Part shown: piece after piece, positions 7,232 through 17,070 of the stretch
Position numbering within the stretch: position 1 is the stretch's first letter
Layout of the letters: every line of letters starts with the position of its first letter
Source: Victivallis lenta
GTDB taxonomy: Bacteria > Verrucomicrobiota > Lentisphaeria > Victivallales > Victivallaceae
Reading direction: 5' to 3'
Assembly (NCBI RefSeq): GCF_009695545.1
Contig: NZ_VUNS01000019.1
Location: forward strand, 47,031 to 111,030
Length of the DNA stretch: 64,000 bases
Position numbers and translations under genes: made by a program
Notes under the pieces: generated by a model
The model's database searches: none
What the model was told of the DNA's origin: nothing
The model's input: the letters and a program-made list of their open reading frames with translations, nothing else

Positions 7232-8746
7232 ATGACCACGTTTGAGCTCTATTTCTGTGCAACGCTTCTGCGCGGCGCGCTTGCCGTGCTGTTTCTGCTC
7301 GGCGCGGAGTCCCTGCTGCGGCATCGGCTTTCCGCCGGGCTGCGCCGATTGCTCTGGGCCGGGTGCATCCTGCTCCTGCTGGTTCCGCAGATGAATTTTT
7401 CGGCATTGCCGCTCAAACTTGATCTCTCTTCGCTCCGGACGGCCGGCGCGGCAACGGCGCCGGCAAGGCCGTCGGCACGAACCGCCGGAGCGGGACAGCC
7501 CGGAATCGCTCCGGCCGGAGAACGGCCGCGCTCCCTCATCCGGGCCGCATGGCGCCGGTTCCAGCAGCACCGCCGGAATGTGGAACTCGGCATCATCGCG
7601 TTCCTGCCGATTCCGGCGCTTCTGCTTTTGCTGTGGCGCTATCTGCGCTGCCGAAGAGTGATCCGCCGACTGCCGCCGGTTACAGACCGGCGGGTGCTCG
7701 ACTCCTGGCGCGCAATCCTGATGCGGAACGGCGCGCTTCGCACTCCGGTGGTGCTGCTCGATTCGAGCCGTCCCGGACTCGGCCCGACGCTGTTCGGCGG
7801 ATTCCGCCGCAAATTGCTCCTGCCGGTGGAGGCGCTGCGCCCTTTGCCGGACAAGGAGCTCGGTCTGCTACTCGAACACGAATATCATCACAGCCGGGCC
7901 GGAGACCCGCTCCTGAATCTGGGCGCCCTTTTTCTGTGGGCGCTGATCTGGTACAACCCGTTCATGCTGATCGCCCGGCGGCGGTTTCGCAGCTGCTGCG
8001 AACTTGAGTGTGACCGGAAGGTCCTCGAACGGCATCCGCAGGCAGTGTGCGAGTACGGCAATCTGCTGCTGCGTTTCGCCTCAGCCGGAACGCAGGTCCC
8101 GGCGGTGACGCTGGGATTGGCCGAGTCTCCGCGTGAACTGTCGCGCCGGATCAGGAGCATGACCGCCGCCGTCCGGCCCCGCAGCGGCAAAAGACGGTTC
8201 GAAACCGTCGCGGCTTTGCTGATTGCGGCGCTCCTTGCAGCGCCGGTCTGCCTCGTGGCTGTCAATGCGAAGCCGGCGGCCCGCCCGCGCCCGGCTTCAA
8301 CGGCAACGGCCAGGCCGATGCTGCCGCACCTGATCCTGAAGCCGCTGCCGGCCGTCCCGGAGGACGACACTCTGATGCAGTGCTGGGAGATCGTCTATCC
8401 GGAGAATTTTCCGGCCGAAAAAAGCCGGCTGGCGATTGAAATCGGCGAAGCGCACCTTGAGGCACACCTGCGGAATCGTCCGTGTTTTCTGCTGCTGCGG
8501 GGCAGGGGGGCGGTTTCGCCGGAAGCGGAAATCCGAATCGAGTTCGCGGCTTCCCCTCCGTCAGCCTCTCTCCCGGCGGAAGAGGCTCTGAAGGGGCTGG
8601 CCGCCCCGAAGCTCGTTCCCGCCGCGGACCGCAGACCGGTCTATGCCGCGCTTTTCCGCAACGGGGAGCCGGTCGCCATCCATCTCCGGGTGGACGGCAT
8701 CGAAGCGGAGCATCTGAGCGGCTTCCGCCCCGTCTCCGTGCGCTGA
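7232..8746 (+). CDS. M56 family membrane metallopeptidase (BlaR1-type signal transducer)
   Basis: A 504-residue protein with membrane helices near residues 8-27, 40-52, 119-136 and 225-247, and another near 310-330. The zinc site is HEYHH at 216-220, with ELECD at 257-261 supplying the third ligand. This is the BlaR1/MecR1 peptidase domain. BlaR1 and MecR1 carry a penicillin-binding sensor at their C-terminus; here the last 170 residues, after the final helix, are instead a Pro/Ala-rich linker and a domain I do not recognise, with no SxxK-type sensor motif seen. It should pair with the adjacent repressor, but its signal is unknown and probably not a beta-lactam. Confidence 0.88.
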   Translation: MTTFELYFCATLLRGALAVLFLLGAESLLRHRLSAGLRRLLWAGCILLLLVPQMNFSALPLKLDLSSLRTAGAATAPARPSARTAGAGQPGIAPAGERPRSLIRAAWRRFQQHRRNVELGIIAFLPIPALLLLLWRYLRCRRVIRRLPPVTDRRVLDSWRAILMRNGALRTPVVLLDSSRPGLGPTLFGGFRRKLLLPVEALRPLPDKELGLLLEHEYHHSRAGDPLLNLGALFLWALIWYNPFMLIARRRFRSCCELECDRKVLERHPQAVCEYGNLLLRFASAGTQVPAVTLGLAESPRELSRRIRSMTAAVRPRSGKRRFETVAALLIAALLAAPVCLVAVNAKPAARPRPASTATARPMLPHLILKPLPAVPEDDTLMQCWEIVYPENFPAEKSRLAIEIGEAHLEAHLRNRPCFLLLRGRGAVSPEAEIRIEFAASPPSASLPAEEALKGLAAPKLVPAADRRPVYAALFRNGEPVAIHLRVDGIEAEHLSGFRPVSVR

Positions 8747-8778
8747 TCGGCTCCACTCGTGCATGACATACATCGGAG

Positions 8779-9162
8779 CTAATTCCAGTTGTGCGGAAGC
8801 AGGTCTCCGAGTGTGACGATTCTGCCGCCGTCAAGCAGGACCTCGCATCGCCGGTTTTCATCGTGCAGCTGGCAGAGAAATTCGCGGCAGCGTCCGCACG
8901 GCGCCCCCGGCGTGCCGTTCGAAAATACGGCGACGAGGCGGACGATCCGGTTTTCTCCTGCCGTCACCATCGCGGCGGCCGCCGCATGTTCAGCGCAGAA
9001 TCCCATCGAGCACGGCGTGTCGATGCAGACCCCGGTGTAGACGTTTCCACCATCGGTCAGCAGGGCTGCCGCAACTTCTCCGGCAGAGGAACTTCGGGAA
9101 AGCCGGCGCGGCTTCAGGGTTCTGCGGGCAATTTCGCAAAGCTCTTCGAAGGTCTTCATCAT
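8779..9162 (-). CDS. Cytidine deaminase family protein
   Basis: Reads as a 127-residue zinc-dependent deaminase. The active-site pair of motifs is present: [10 protein letters not shown] (first zinc cysteine plus catalytic Glu) and PCGRCREFL (two further zinc cysteines), as in homotetrameric cytidine and blasticidin-S deaminases. The expected role is pyrimidine salvage, converting cytidine to uridine. AAAGGA precedes a doubled ATG at 9162/9159, which sets the start; a longer upstream frame is only read-through of the permease gene. It lies 14 bases downstream of the permease on the same strand. Confidence 0.88.
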   Translation of the reverse strand: MMKTFEELCEIARRTLKPRRLSRSSSAGEVAAALLTDGGNVYTGVCIDTPCSMGFCAEHAAAAAMVTAGENRIVRLVAVFSNGTPGAPCGRCREFLCQLHDENRRCEVLLDGGRIVTLGDLLPHNWN

Positions 9163-9176
9163 AAAAATCCTTTCTC

Positions 9177-10112
9177 TCACAAGGTTCTCTGGCGGGGGTC
9201 GAGCGCATCCCGCAGCGAGTCGCCGAGAACGTTCAGCGCCAGCACGAGGACGAACATGAAGCCGGTCGCGGCGGCAATCTCCCACCAGATGCCGCGCCAG
9301 AGCCGCTCCTGTCCGTCCGAAATCATGACGCCCCAGCTCGGCGCACTCTGCACGCCGAATCCGAGATAGCTGACAATGACCTCCAGCATGATCGCGCCGG
9401 CGAACGAAAGCGTAAAGTAGATGATGACCAGATGGAACACGTTCGGCAGAATATGACGGCGGATAATGACCGCGCTGCCGACACCCGCCACCCGCGCCGC
9501 CGATACGAACGGCATGGTTTTGAGCCGCATCGTTTCGGCCCGCACGACCCGGCACAGCGTAATCCAGCCGGTGATGCCGATCGCAAGGTAGACGGCGAGC
9601 ATTCCGGGTTCGGCCCGCAGCACGGAGCCGAGCAGCTCCGCCGCATGCATCATTCCGGGCGACAGGAAATTGCGCGAAACGAGAAGCGCGAAGGCCAGAA
9701 TGAAAAGCAGCGTCGGCATCGACGCGAAGGTGCTGTATGCCCAGACCACGGCGTCATCGAATTTCCCGCCGTAAAACCCCGCCGCCGCACCGAGCGCAAC
9801 GCCGATGACGGCGGCGATCAGGCTGGCGATAACGCCGACTTTGACTGCTGTGGCGCTGCCGGCGATCGCCCGGAGCAGCACGTCGCGCCCCTGATAATCG
9901 GTTCCGAGCCAGTGTTCGGGGGAGGGGGGAGCGTAACGCGCCGTATCGTCCGGCTGCTGGTAGACCGGGATCACATGATTCGACTCGCACCAGGCTGCGT
10001 AAACTTCGGTTCCGACGGCTGCAAAAACATAGAGCAGCACGACTCCGAGCGAGATCATGGCCGACGGGCTTCGGCGCAGCCGGCTCCAGGCTGTGGCGGC
10101 AGGGCGGCTCAT
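9177..10112 (-). CDS. Peptide/nickel-type ABC transporter permease (DppC/OppC family)
   Basis: A 311-residue inner-membrane subunit of a binding-protein-dependent importer. The N-terminal OppC-N region shows one helix ([17 protein letters not shown]) and the conserved [15 protein letters not shown]. The main domain has about five helices and the cytoplasmic EAA-type loop [21 protein letters not shown], ending with [11 protein letters not shown]. No partner permease (DppB), binding protein or ATPase is adjacent; an OppD-type ATPase lies alone 48 kb away. Its start overlaps the mnmG stop by 4 bases, an unexpected coupling. Confidence 0.92.
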   Translation of the reverse strand: MSRPAATAWSRLRRSPSAMISLGVVLLYVFAAVGTEVYAAWCESNHVIPVYQQPDDTARYAPPSPEHWLGTDYQGRDVLLRAIAGSATAVKVGVIASLIAAVIGVALGAAAGFYGGKFDDAVVWAYSTFASMPTLLFILAFALLVSRNFLSPGMMHAAELLGSVLRAEPGMLAVYLAIGITGWITLCRVVRAETMRLKTMPFVSAARVAGVGSAVIIRRHILPNVFHLVIIYFTLSFAGAIMLEVIVSYLGFGVQSAPSWGVMISDGQERLWRGIWWEIAAATGFMFVLVLALNVLGDSLRDALDPRQRTL

Positions 10113-11983
10113 CCGGCGGACTCCTCGCGGCTCCGGCGGACGATTGACACCTGCAACAGCGCGATATCGGCCGGTGTCACTCCGTCGATCCGTCCGGCCT
10201 GGGCCAGGGTGGTCGGACGAACCCGCTCGAGCTTCTGGCGCGCTTCGCCGGCCAGGCCGCGAACGATGCTGTAATCGAAGTCTTCCGGAATACTCAGCAC
10301 CTCGAGTTTCCGCATTCGGCCGATCTCGGCCGCTTCGCGCTGCAGATAGCCGTCGTAGCGCGCTTCAACCAGAAGTTCGTTCCAGACCCGGCGTCCGGTA
10401 CGCCCCTCCGGAATCGCGGGCAGCAGCCCGGCGGGGAAGGGGAGGCGGGCCATGCCCTCCTCCCGGGAGATTCCGTCCGGGAGATCCTTCAGATGAACCA
10501 GCAGCGGCTTGCCGGAGGATTTCGTCGTGCGGCAGACGGCCAGCACCCGCTCGAGCTCCCGGCGGTACGCTTCGAACTCCCGGTATTTTTTTTCCGGGAG
10601 CAGGCCGAGTTCATGCGCCTGTTCCGACAGGCGCAGATCCGCGTTGTCCTGCCGGAGATGCAGCCGGTATTCGGCGCGGCTTGTAAAAAGCCGATAGGGT
10701 TCGACAATCTCCTTGGTGCAGAGGTCGTCGATCATAACGCCGATGTAGCTCTTGTCGCGTCCGAGTTCGACCGGCGTTTTGCCCGCGGCGAGGCGGGAAG
10801 CGTTGAGGCCGGCCACAAGTCCCTGGCCCGCAGCCTCTTCGTAGCCGCTGGTGCCGTTGATCTGTCCGGCGCTGAATAAATTCCGGTAAGATTTGACGCG
10901 CAGCGACCGCTCGAGCTGATCCGGATACAGAAAGTCATATTCGATCGCATATGCATACCGGGAGATGACCGCCCGTTCCATCCCCGGGATCGACCGGACC
11001 ATGGCCCGCTGCACTTCGACCGGCAGACTGGTCGAGATGCCGTTGATATAGTATTCGCGGGTGTCGGCGCCCTCCGGCTCGAGATAAAGCAGATGGACCG
11101 GGTGCTGCGGAAAACGAACGACCTTGTCTTCGAACGACGGGCAGTAACGTGTGCCGATTCCCTTGATCACTCCCTGATACATCGGGGAAAACTGAATATT
11201 GTCGCGAACGATCTGCGCGGTTTCTTCGGTAGAATAGACCTGATGACACGGCATGTCGTGACGGCGCGCATGGGGAAGGGGGGGGAGCTGTTCTCTGCTC
11301 CAGCAGCAGAATTCCTCTTCCTGCCCCTCCGCCTCCTGGAGCTTCATGCGGGAAAAATCGATGGTTTTCGCCAGGATGCGGGGCGGAGTCCCGGTTTTGA
11401 GGCGTCCGATCCGGAGCCCGAGCTGTCCGGAAAGCGCGGTCGAAAGCGCGTTGGACGGGAAATCGCCTGCCCGCCCTCCCGGGAAATTACGCATTCCGTA
11501 ATGCAGTTTGCCGTTCAGGAACGTACCGGTTGTAACGACGACCGCCCGGCATGGAATCCGGTCTCCAAACTGGTTTTCTACGCCGGTGATTCGGCCGTTT
11601 TCGACCAGGAATCCGGTCACTTCGGCCTGAAGGATATCGAGATTCGGCGTCTCCTCAAGCAGCAGCTTCATGGCGCGCTGGTAGACGACTTTATCGCACT
11701 GGGAACGCGGCGACCAGACCGCCGGCCCCTTGGTCCGGTTCAGCATGCGGAACTGGATTGACGCGGCATCGGTGACTAAGCCCTGAGCACCGCCCATTGC
11801 ATCGATTTCGCGCACGACCTGCCCCTTGGCGATGCCGCCGACAGCAGGATTGCAGCTCATCTGGGCGATATGGTCCATATTCAGCGTGATCAGCAGGACA
11901 TCCGCCCCCACCCGCGCGGCGGCGAAAGCGGCTTCGCACCCGGCATGACCGCCGCCGATCACAACAACATCATATTCTTTCAT
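10109..11983 (-). CDS. mnmG: tRNA uridine-5-carboxymethylaminomethyl modification enzyme MnmG (GidA)
   Basis: The protein, 624 residues, is the usual length for MnmG. It opens with the FAD-binding motif VVIGGGHAGCEAA, followed by MSCNPAVGGIAKG and GRLKTGTPPRI, all diagnostic of this family, and ends with the C-terminal tRNA-binding helical region. With MnmE it modifies U34 of certain tRNAs in the cytoplasm. No mnmE is in the window. The start ATG at 11983 has only a distant GGAG (about 15 bases). The downstream permease and deaminase appear to be in the same transcript. Confidence 0.97.
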   Translation of the reverse strand: MKEYDVVVIGGGHAGCEAAFAAARVGADVLLITLNMDHIAQMSCNPAVGGIAKGQVVREIDAMGGAQGLVTDAASIQFRMLNRTKGPAVWSPRSQCDKVVYQRAMKLLLEETPNLDILQAEVTGFLVENGRITGVENQFGDRIPCRAVVVTTGTFLNGKLHYGMRNFPGGRAGDFPSNALSTALSGQLGLRIGRLKTGTPPRILAKTIDFSRMKLQEAEGQEEEFCCWSREQLPPLPHARRHDMPCHQVYSTEETAQIVRDNIQFSPMYQGVIKGIGTRYCPSFEDKVVRFPQHPVHLLYLEPEGADTREYYINGISTSLPVEVQRAMVRSIPGMERAVISRYAYAIEYDFLYPDQLERSLRVKSYRNLFSAGQINGTSGYEEAAGQGLVAGLNASRLAAGKTPVELGRDKSYIGVMIDDLCTKEIVEPYRLFTSRAEYRLHLRQDNADLRLSEQAHELGLLPEKKYREFEAYRRELERVLAVCRTTKSSGKPLLVHLKDLPDGISREEGMARLPFPAGLLPAIPEGRTGRRVWNELLVEARYDGYLQREAAEIGRMRKLEVLSIPEDFDYSIVRGLAGEARQKLERVRPTTLAQAGRIDGVTPADIALLQVSIVRRSREESAG

Positions 11984-12323
11984 ATAACAGCAATGAATTC
12001 TCCGTCAAAAACGATATTCCTATAAAATAAGTTCAAAGGTTGACATTATCAATATCAATGACGATGAAATTCAATAAAATCCCGCAGGATTGCGAAGGTC
12101 GCCGCGAGGGATAGACCGGCCGCAGCTTTCCGATCGATCCCCCCTCCCCGGAAATCCCTGTCTTAAATTTATCATAACATACATTATGCGACGTTATATA
12201 TCTGTGCGGAGAAAGCTCTCTTTGGACTGCTGTTTTTTGAGAAAAAACGGATTGCGGCTTGACAGGAATTTTATCGGCTGTATACTTTAAAGTTGCAGGT
12301 GAATTTCAGAAAGGAAAAAGAGG
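11984..12323. other. Divergent intergenic region between mnmG and a GDSL hydrolase gene
   Basis: No gene is convincing. It is AT-rich near both ends and must hold promoters for mnmG (leftward; none clear) and for the hydrolase (rightward; clear). A partial dyad CATAA-catac-ATTATG occurs around 12175-12190. Nothing else stands out. Confidence 0.5.
12259..12286 (+). promoter_or_regulatory. Sigma70-type promoter for the SGNH hydrolase gene
   Basis: TTGACA (12259-12264), a 16-base spacer and TATACT (12281-12286), about 37 bases before the start codon. Confidence 0.75.
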
Positions 12324-13373
12324 ATGCTGTCCGATTGGTTGTGGAACAGAGAAACCGGTGATGTTTGTGGAGAAACCGTGTTGTTTACGGAGTCGGAGAG
12401 CGCAGTTCTGGCGTTTCCGGCGGAGGAGGTGACTGCGGTTTACAATCCGACGCTCGGCGCGGTTTATGCGGAAGGACGTGATTTCCGGCTGGAGCAGGGC
12501 GGCCGTGTGCTGCGCCGCCTGCCCGGTTCCACGATGCCGTTTCTGACGCGCGAGAGGTTGTATCCGTCCCCTGAACGCGCCGTCCTGTTTCCGGATGAAG
12601 GGGCAAACGCAATCGGTTCGGCGTCCGGATCCCCGACCGGGCTGGTCTGTTTCGACCGGGCGGATTTCTTTGCACGGCATCAGGTTTCAATCGATTACCG
12701 GACCCGGGCCCCCTTCCCCGCAATTCCGGCCGCCGATCCGGCGAAGTTGCCGAAGACGAGGAAATGTCTGTGCGAAAAGAAATTGCTCGATATCGCCTTT
12801 ATCGGCGACAGCATCACGGACGGCTGGAATTCCACGGAAAAGGTCGGAGTTGCGCCCGGACAGGCCCCCTGGCCCGGATTGGTGACGGAACGGCTTTCCC
12901 GGCGGACCTCCTGCCGCATGGTCAACGGCGCGGTTTCCGGTTCCGGTTCGGCTTTCGGAGTGGAACATCTTGAGGCGTGCTGCCGGGAGTTCCCCCCTGC
13001 CCTGTTGTTTATCGCTTACGGAATGAATGATTTATCCCATCTTTCCGAGGAAGGGTTCGGCCGGAATATCAGTCGGATCGTCGATGCGGGGCTGGCGAAA
13101 AATCCGGATATGGAGTTCGTGCTGGTTTCGCAGATGAGCGGCAATCCGGAATGGGACCTGACTCCGGCTGGAAAAGATACGGTTTTCGCCCGGAAGCTGC
13201 GGCAGATCGCGGAAGATGGCGGCGCCCGCCTGGCCTACGCTCCGGTGAATGAACTCTGGCATGCGCTGATTGCCGGGAAGCGGTTTCTTGATGTGACCGG
13301 CAACGGGGTGAACCACCCGAACGACTACGGCCACCGCATTTATGCGGCGGCCGCAGCATCCGTTTGGGATTGA
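12324..13373 (+). CDS. SGNH/GDSL hydrolase family protein
   Basis: This 349-residue protein has an N-terminal beta-rich region of about 150 residues and a C-terminal SGNH hydrolase domain. Block I is FIGDSITDGW with the nucleophile Ser163, block III is YGMNDL, and block V is HPNDYGH near the end with the catalytic Asp/His pair. Such enzymes are esterases, often acting on acetylated sugars or glycans. No signal peptide is visible, so it is probably cytoplasmic. AGAAAGG precedes the ATG. It is convergent with prmA. Confidence 0.85.
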   Translation: MLSDWLWNRETGDVCGETVLFTESESAVLAFPAEEVTAVYNPTLGAVYAEGRDFRLEQGGRVLRRLPGSTMPFLTRERLYPSPERAVLFPDEGANAIGSASGSPTGLVCFDRADFFARHQVSIDYRTRAPFPAIPAADPAKLPKTRKCLCEKKLLDIAFIGDSITDGWNSTEKVGVAPGQAPWPGLVTERLSRRTSCRMVNGAVSGSGSAFGVEHLEACCREFPPALLFIAYGMNDLSHLSEEGFGRNISRIVDAGLAKNPDMEFVLVSQMSGNPEWDLTPAGKDTVFARKLRQIAEDGGARLAYAPVNELWHALIAGKRFLDVTGNGVNHPNDYGHRIYAAAAASVWD

Positions 13374-13386
13374 CGGACGCTTCCGT

Positions 13387-14265
13387 TCAGCGTTTGCGGA
13401 AGAGACCGCTGGTCCACTCCCGCAATGTTTCGCGGTCGAGTTCCTCGAAACCGAGTTCGATAAAAGCGGCCGCGACACCGTCGAACTCGGTCGACAGGAT
13501 TCCGGCCAGCGTCAGATAGCCGCCGGGACGGACCCAGCTGACGATATTGTTGCGGAATGCGACGAGCAGATGGCCGAGAATGTTCGCGCATACGAGATCG
13601 TACTGCTCCGCCCTGCCCTGCCAGACCGCCGCGTCGCCGACGACCGGACTGACCGTCCCGATGCGGTTCAGCGCGAGGTTTTCGGCCGCGATCCGCACTG
13701 CGTCAGGATCGTTGTCGAAGGCATCGACCGGGTCGTAGCCGCGCAGCGCCGCCGCAATGGTCAGGATGCCGGAGCCGCAGCCGGCGTCGAGCATGCTTTT
13801 GACGCCGGGCTTCCCGGCCAGGCGGTCGATCGTTTTCAGGCAGTAGTAAGTCGTTGCATGCTGTCCGGTTCCGAAGCTCATGCCGGGATCGATCTCAACG
13901 ACCGCCATGCCGGGTTTGCGCTGGACATCAAGCCAGCTCGGCTTGATGACCAGCGTCTCCGAGACCGGAATGACGTCGAAATATTTTTTCCAGACTTCCG
14001 CCCAGTCCTCTTTCTTGAGTTCGAACGGTTCGATGGCGGAAATCCGCACTCCGAGCGGCGTCCACTCTTTCACGGCGTTCGTGACCAGTGCGAGGTTTTC
14101 CGCCGCCGTCTCCGGATCGGCCGCGTAGATGGTGTGGCAGACCCGCTTGTTCTCCTTGTCCTCAAAGCTGCTCGATTCCAGCTCAAGTGCGGCGAGCATT
14201 TCGGCCGCCAGGTCGAAGTTTTCCGAGTCGTCTACGAGTTTGATGCAGTAAAGCATGTCATTCAT
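13387..14265 (-). CDS. prmA: Ribosomal protein L11 methyltransferase PrmA
   Basis: The protein, 292 residues, shows the PrmA pattern: an N-terminal substrate-recognition domain (about 110 residues), then the conserved DPGMSFGTGQHATT, the SAM-binding motif LDAGCGSGILTIAAAL and the motif IV region ANILGHLL. It trimethylates lysines of ribosomal protein L11. Its start lies inside the 3' end of the upstream SGNH hydrolase gene, an 8-base overlap, so the two are transcribed together. Confidence 0.93.
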   Translation of the reverse strand: MNDMLYCIKLVDDSENFDLAAEMLAALELESSSFEDKENKRVCHTIYAADPETAAENLALVTNAVKEWTPLGVRISAIEPFELKKEDWAEVWKKYFDVIPVSETLVIKPSWLDVQRKPGMAVVEIDPGMSFGTGQHATTYYCLKTIDRLAGKPGVKSMLDAGCGSGILTIAAALRGYDPVDAFDNDPDAVRIAAENLALNRIGTVSPVVGDAAVWQGRAEQYDLVCANILGHLLVAFRNNIVSWVRPGGYLTLAGILSTEFDGVAAAFIELGFEELDRETLREWTSGLFRKR

Positions 14266-15373
14266 GATGTGTTCCCGTCAATGTCAATAATTCGCTGATA
14301 ACCGGCAGCAGACCTTCCGCCATCCGGTGAAAACCCAGGTCGGTCGGATGCACTCCGTCGACCGTGCACTCATGCCAATCCGGCCCGGTGAGCGATTCCC
14401 CGTTCAGGAAAAAGACCAGCCGGTCGCCTGCCGCGCGGCGGCGCTCCGCCTCCGTCCGCTGATATGCAATCGCCTCTTCCGCCTCGGCGTCGTGCAGGAA
14501 ATCGCTGCCGGTAACGAGCCGTTCCCGGTTCCAGCGGATCCGGCTGACAATGAGTACCGGAACAGACGGATGCGTTTCGCGCAGCGTGTCGATGGCGCCC
14601 GCCAGCGTATCGCGGATTCCGGCGCTTCCGGCATTGGCCTGATAGTCGAGCACGAAAAGCGCCGGGGTTCGCACCGCCGCGATCGCGGCGATCACCTCCG
14701 GTTCGCCTTTGCCGCTTCCGGAGAAGCCGAAGTTCAGGAACGGACGGTCGAGCATCCGGCTCAGCATGGCCGGAAATGCGCTGCCCGGCCGGGACGCACA
14801 GCCTCCCTGTGTGATGGAGGAGCCGTAAATGACGACCGGAGCCGGATTGCTCCAGGGAGCGGGCGTCTCAAGCACGGCGCCTTCGTCCAGTCCGACCGCC
14901 AATGAACCGATGCCGCTGTACAGCGGAAAATTCAGCTGGAACTCCTCCATGCCGCCCTGTTCCCGCTCCAGCAGCAGAATTTCGTATTCTGCCGCCGCCG
15001 GATCGAACCGGGCAATGCCGGAAAAGCGGCGGTGTCCGGCCGGCCCCGCATAAAGATCGAAGCCGCCGGAGCCGGTCGCCGCCATATGGTCCATCCGGCA
15101 GTGGTTTTCGAGCCGCGCCCGGAGCCGGATGCGGCGGCTGTCGGTACGGAACGTCAGCATCCCGCCCGCCGTGTGCCCGGCCAGCGCATTGACCGCCTCC
15201 GGCAGGGCGGGACTGTACGGCAGGCGCCGGAACGGTTCTCCGGCAGAGCGGAAGGCGAAGCCGTCGAGCCGGCAGCGCGAATCGTCGGCATCGATCCAGA
15301 ATACACCGCCGCCGGCGCACACCTCCGCGGTTTTCATATTGGCGTCAAAGCGCCGCAGGTCGATTTTTTTCAT
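14258..15373 (-). CDS. SGNH/GDSL hydrolase with N-terminal GxDLY-type domain
   Basis: A 371-residue enzyme. The N-terminal 170 residues are a beta-sandwich region containing GGFDLYA, matching the GxDLY domain that precedes Lipase_GDSL_3 domains. The catalytic domain starts at VVIYGSSITQGG (Ser nucleophile in block I), with NFGFSGSGKGEPEV (block II), LDYQANAG in place of the usual block III, and DGVHPTDLGF (block V Asp and His). Likely an esterase acting on carbohydrate esters. No obvious signal peptide. It overlaps prmA by 8 bases. Confidence 0.85.
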   Translation of the reverse strand: MKKIDLRRFDANMKTAEVCAGGGVFWIDADDSRCRLDGFAFRSAGEPFRRLPYSPALPEAVNALAGHTAGGMLTFRTDSRRIRLRARLENHCRMDHMAATGSGGFDLYAGPAGHRRFSGIARFDPAAAEYEILLLEREQGGMEEFQLNFPLYSGIGSLAVGLDEGAVLETPAPWSNPAPVVIYGSSITQGGCASRPGSAFPAMLSRMLDRPFLNFGFSGSGKGEPEVIAAIAAVRTPALFVLDYQANAGSAGIRDTLAGAIDTLRETHPSVPVLIVSRIRWNRERLVTGSDFLHDAEAEEAIAYQRTEAERRRAAGDRLVFFLNGESLTGPDWHECTVDGVHPTDLGFHRMAEGLLPVISELLTLTGTHHE

Positions 15374-15446
15374 CGTTTTTCATTCCCGTTTCCTGGCAAC
15401 GGGGAAACTATACTCCGAAAACTCCGAAAATGAAAGTCCCCTCCCC

Positions 15447-15475
15447 TTTAAAAGCACCGTTTTTCGTGCTATATT
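15447..15475 (+). promoter_or_regulatory. Probable guaA promoter
   Basis: TTTAAA (15447-15452), a 17-base spacer and TATATT (15470-15475), about 50 bases before the guaA ATG; a strong AAAGGAG (15507-15513) follows. Confidence 0.55.
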
Positions 15476-15524
15476 AACGGAATAATATCAGGAAACCATC
15501 CTTTGCAAAGGAGAAGCCACCTCT

Positions 15525-17066
15525 ATGAGTGAAACGATCATCGTCCTCGATTTCGGCTCCCAGTACAGTCAGCTGATCGCGCGGCGGATTCGTGAATGCC
15601 GGGTGTACAGCAGGATCATGCCGTTCAACACGCCGGCCGAAACCATCCGGGCGGAGCGCCCGCAGGGCATCATCCTGTCCGGCGGCCCGTCGAGTGTTTA
15701 TGCCGAAAACGCGCCGAAGTGCGATCCGGCCATCTTCGAACTCGGCATTCCGATCCTCGGCATCTGTTACGGGCTGCAGCTCATGATTCAGACGCTCGGC
15801 GGAGAGATCGCCCGCGGCAGAGCGCGCGAATACGGCAAGGCGATCCTCGAAATCGCGGAGCCCGGTGAATTGTTCGTCGGCGTTTCTCCGAAGACGCAGG
15901 TCTGGATGTCGCACGGCGACAAAGTCGCACGGATGCCGGAGGGCGGGTTCCGCGTACTCGGCTCGAGCGGCAACACCGAATTCTGCGCCGTCCATATGCC
16001 GGAACGGAATCTTTACGGCATTCAATTCCACCCCGAGGTCGTTCACACGCCGGAGGGGAAAAGCATCATCGGCAACTTCTGCCGCCGGATCTGCGGCTGC
16101 GCGGGGGATTGGACGATGGAGTCCTTCATCGAACAGCAGCTGCGGGAAATCCGCGCGACGGTCGGCAAGTCGAACGTCATCCTCGGCCTGTCGGGCGGCG
16201 TCGATTCGTCGGTGGCCGCGGCGCTGATCCACAAGGCGATCGGGAAGCAGCTGAACTGCATCTTCGTCAACAACGGCGTGCTGCGCAAAAACGAAGCGGA
16301 GCGGGTCCGAGAGCTCTTCGGCCGCAACTTCGACATGAAGCTCATCTACGTCGACGCGACCGACCGCTTCCTTTCAAAGCTCGCCGGCGTCGACGAGCCG
16401 GAGAAAAAGCGCAAGATCATCGGCAATGAGTTCGTAACCGTATTCGACGAAGCCTCCGCAAAAATCGAAAACGCCGAATTTCTTGCGCAGGGGACCACCT
16501 ATCCCGATGTGATCGAGAGCGTTCCGATCGACGGAAATCCCGCCGCGATGATCAAGAGCCACCACAACGTCGGCGGTTTGCCCGAAGAGATGAAATTCAA
16601 GCTGCTCGAGCCGCTGTCGCGTCTCTTCAAGGATGAAGTCCGCGAGGTCGGCCGCCAGCTCGGGCTGCCGGAGGATGTGGTCATGCGCCAGCCGTTCCCG
16701 GGACCGGGGCTCGCCGTGCGCCACCTCGGCGCGGTGACCCGCGAAACGCTCGACATTTTGCGCGATGCGGATGAAATCGTCGTCGACGAAATCAAGAAGG
16801 CCGGGCTCTATTACAGCATCTGGCAGACTTTTGCGGTGTTTCTGCCGGTCCGCACCGTCGGCGTCATGGGCGATGAACGGACTTACGACTACGTGATCGC
16901 GCTGCGCGCGGTGGAGAGCTCGGACGGCATGACCGCCGACTGGGTCCAGCTGCCGTATGACCTGCTCGGAAGGATTTCGTCCCGCATCATCAATGAGGTC
17001 AACGGCGTGAACCGCGTGGTCTATGACATCACGAGCAAGCCGCCGGGGACCATCGAATGGGAATAA
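15525..17066 (+). CDS. guaA: GMP synthase (glutamine-hydrolysing)
   Basis: This 513-residue enzyme converts XMP, glutamine and ATP to GMP. The N-terminal class I amidotransferase domain has its nucleophile Cys81 in GICYG, with the His/Glu pair in FHPEV. The ATP-pyrophosphatase domain has the PP-loop [11 protein letters not shown], and the C-terminal dimerisation domain ends with the canonical [14 protein letters not shown]. Length is normal. It is followed 4 bases later by rsmD and then by a kinase-like gene, forming a short operon. Confidence 0.98.
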   Translation: MSETIIVLDFGSQYSQLIARRIRECRVYSRIMPFNTPAETIRAERPQGIILSGGPSSVYAENAPKCDPAIFELGIPILGICYGLQLMIQTLGGEIARGRAREYGKAILEIAEPGELFVGVSPKTQVWMSHGDKVARMPEGGFRVLGSSGNTEFCAVHMPERNLYGIQFHPEVVHTPEGKSIIGNFCRRICGCAGDWTMESFIEQQLREIRATVGKSNVILGLSGGVDSSVAAALIHKAIGKQLNCIFVNNGVLRKNEAERVRELFGRNFDMKLIYVDATDRFLSKLAGVDEPEKKRKIIGNEFVTVFDEASAKIENAEFLAQGTTYPDVIESVPIDGNPAAMIKSHHNVGGLPEEMKFKLLEPLSRLFKDEVREVGRQLGLPEDVVMRQPFPGPGLAVRHLGAVTRETLDILRDADEIVVDEIKKAGLYYSIWQTFAVFLPVRTVGVMGDERTYDYVIALRAVESSDGMTADWVQLPYDLLGRISSRIINEVNGVNRVVYDITSKPPGTIEWE

Positions 17067-17070
17067 CATC

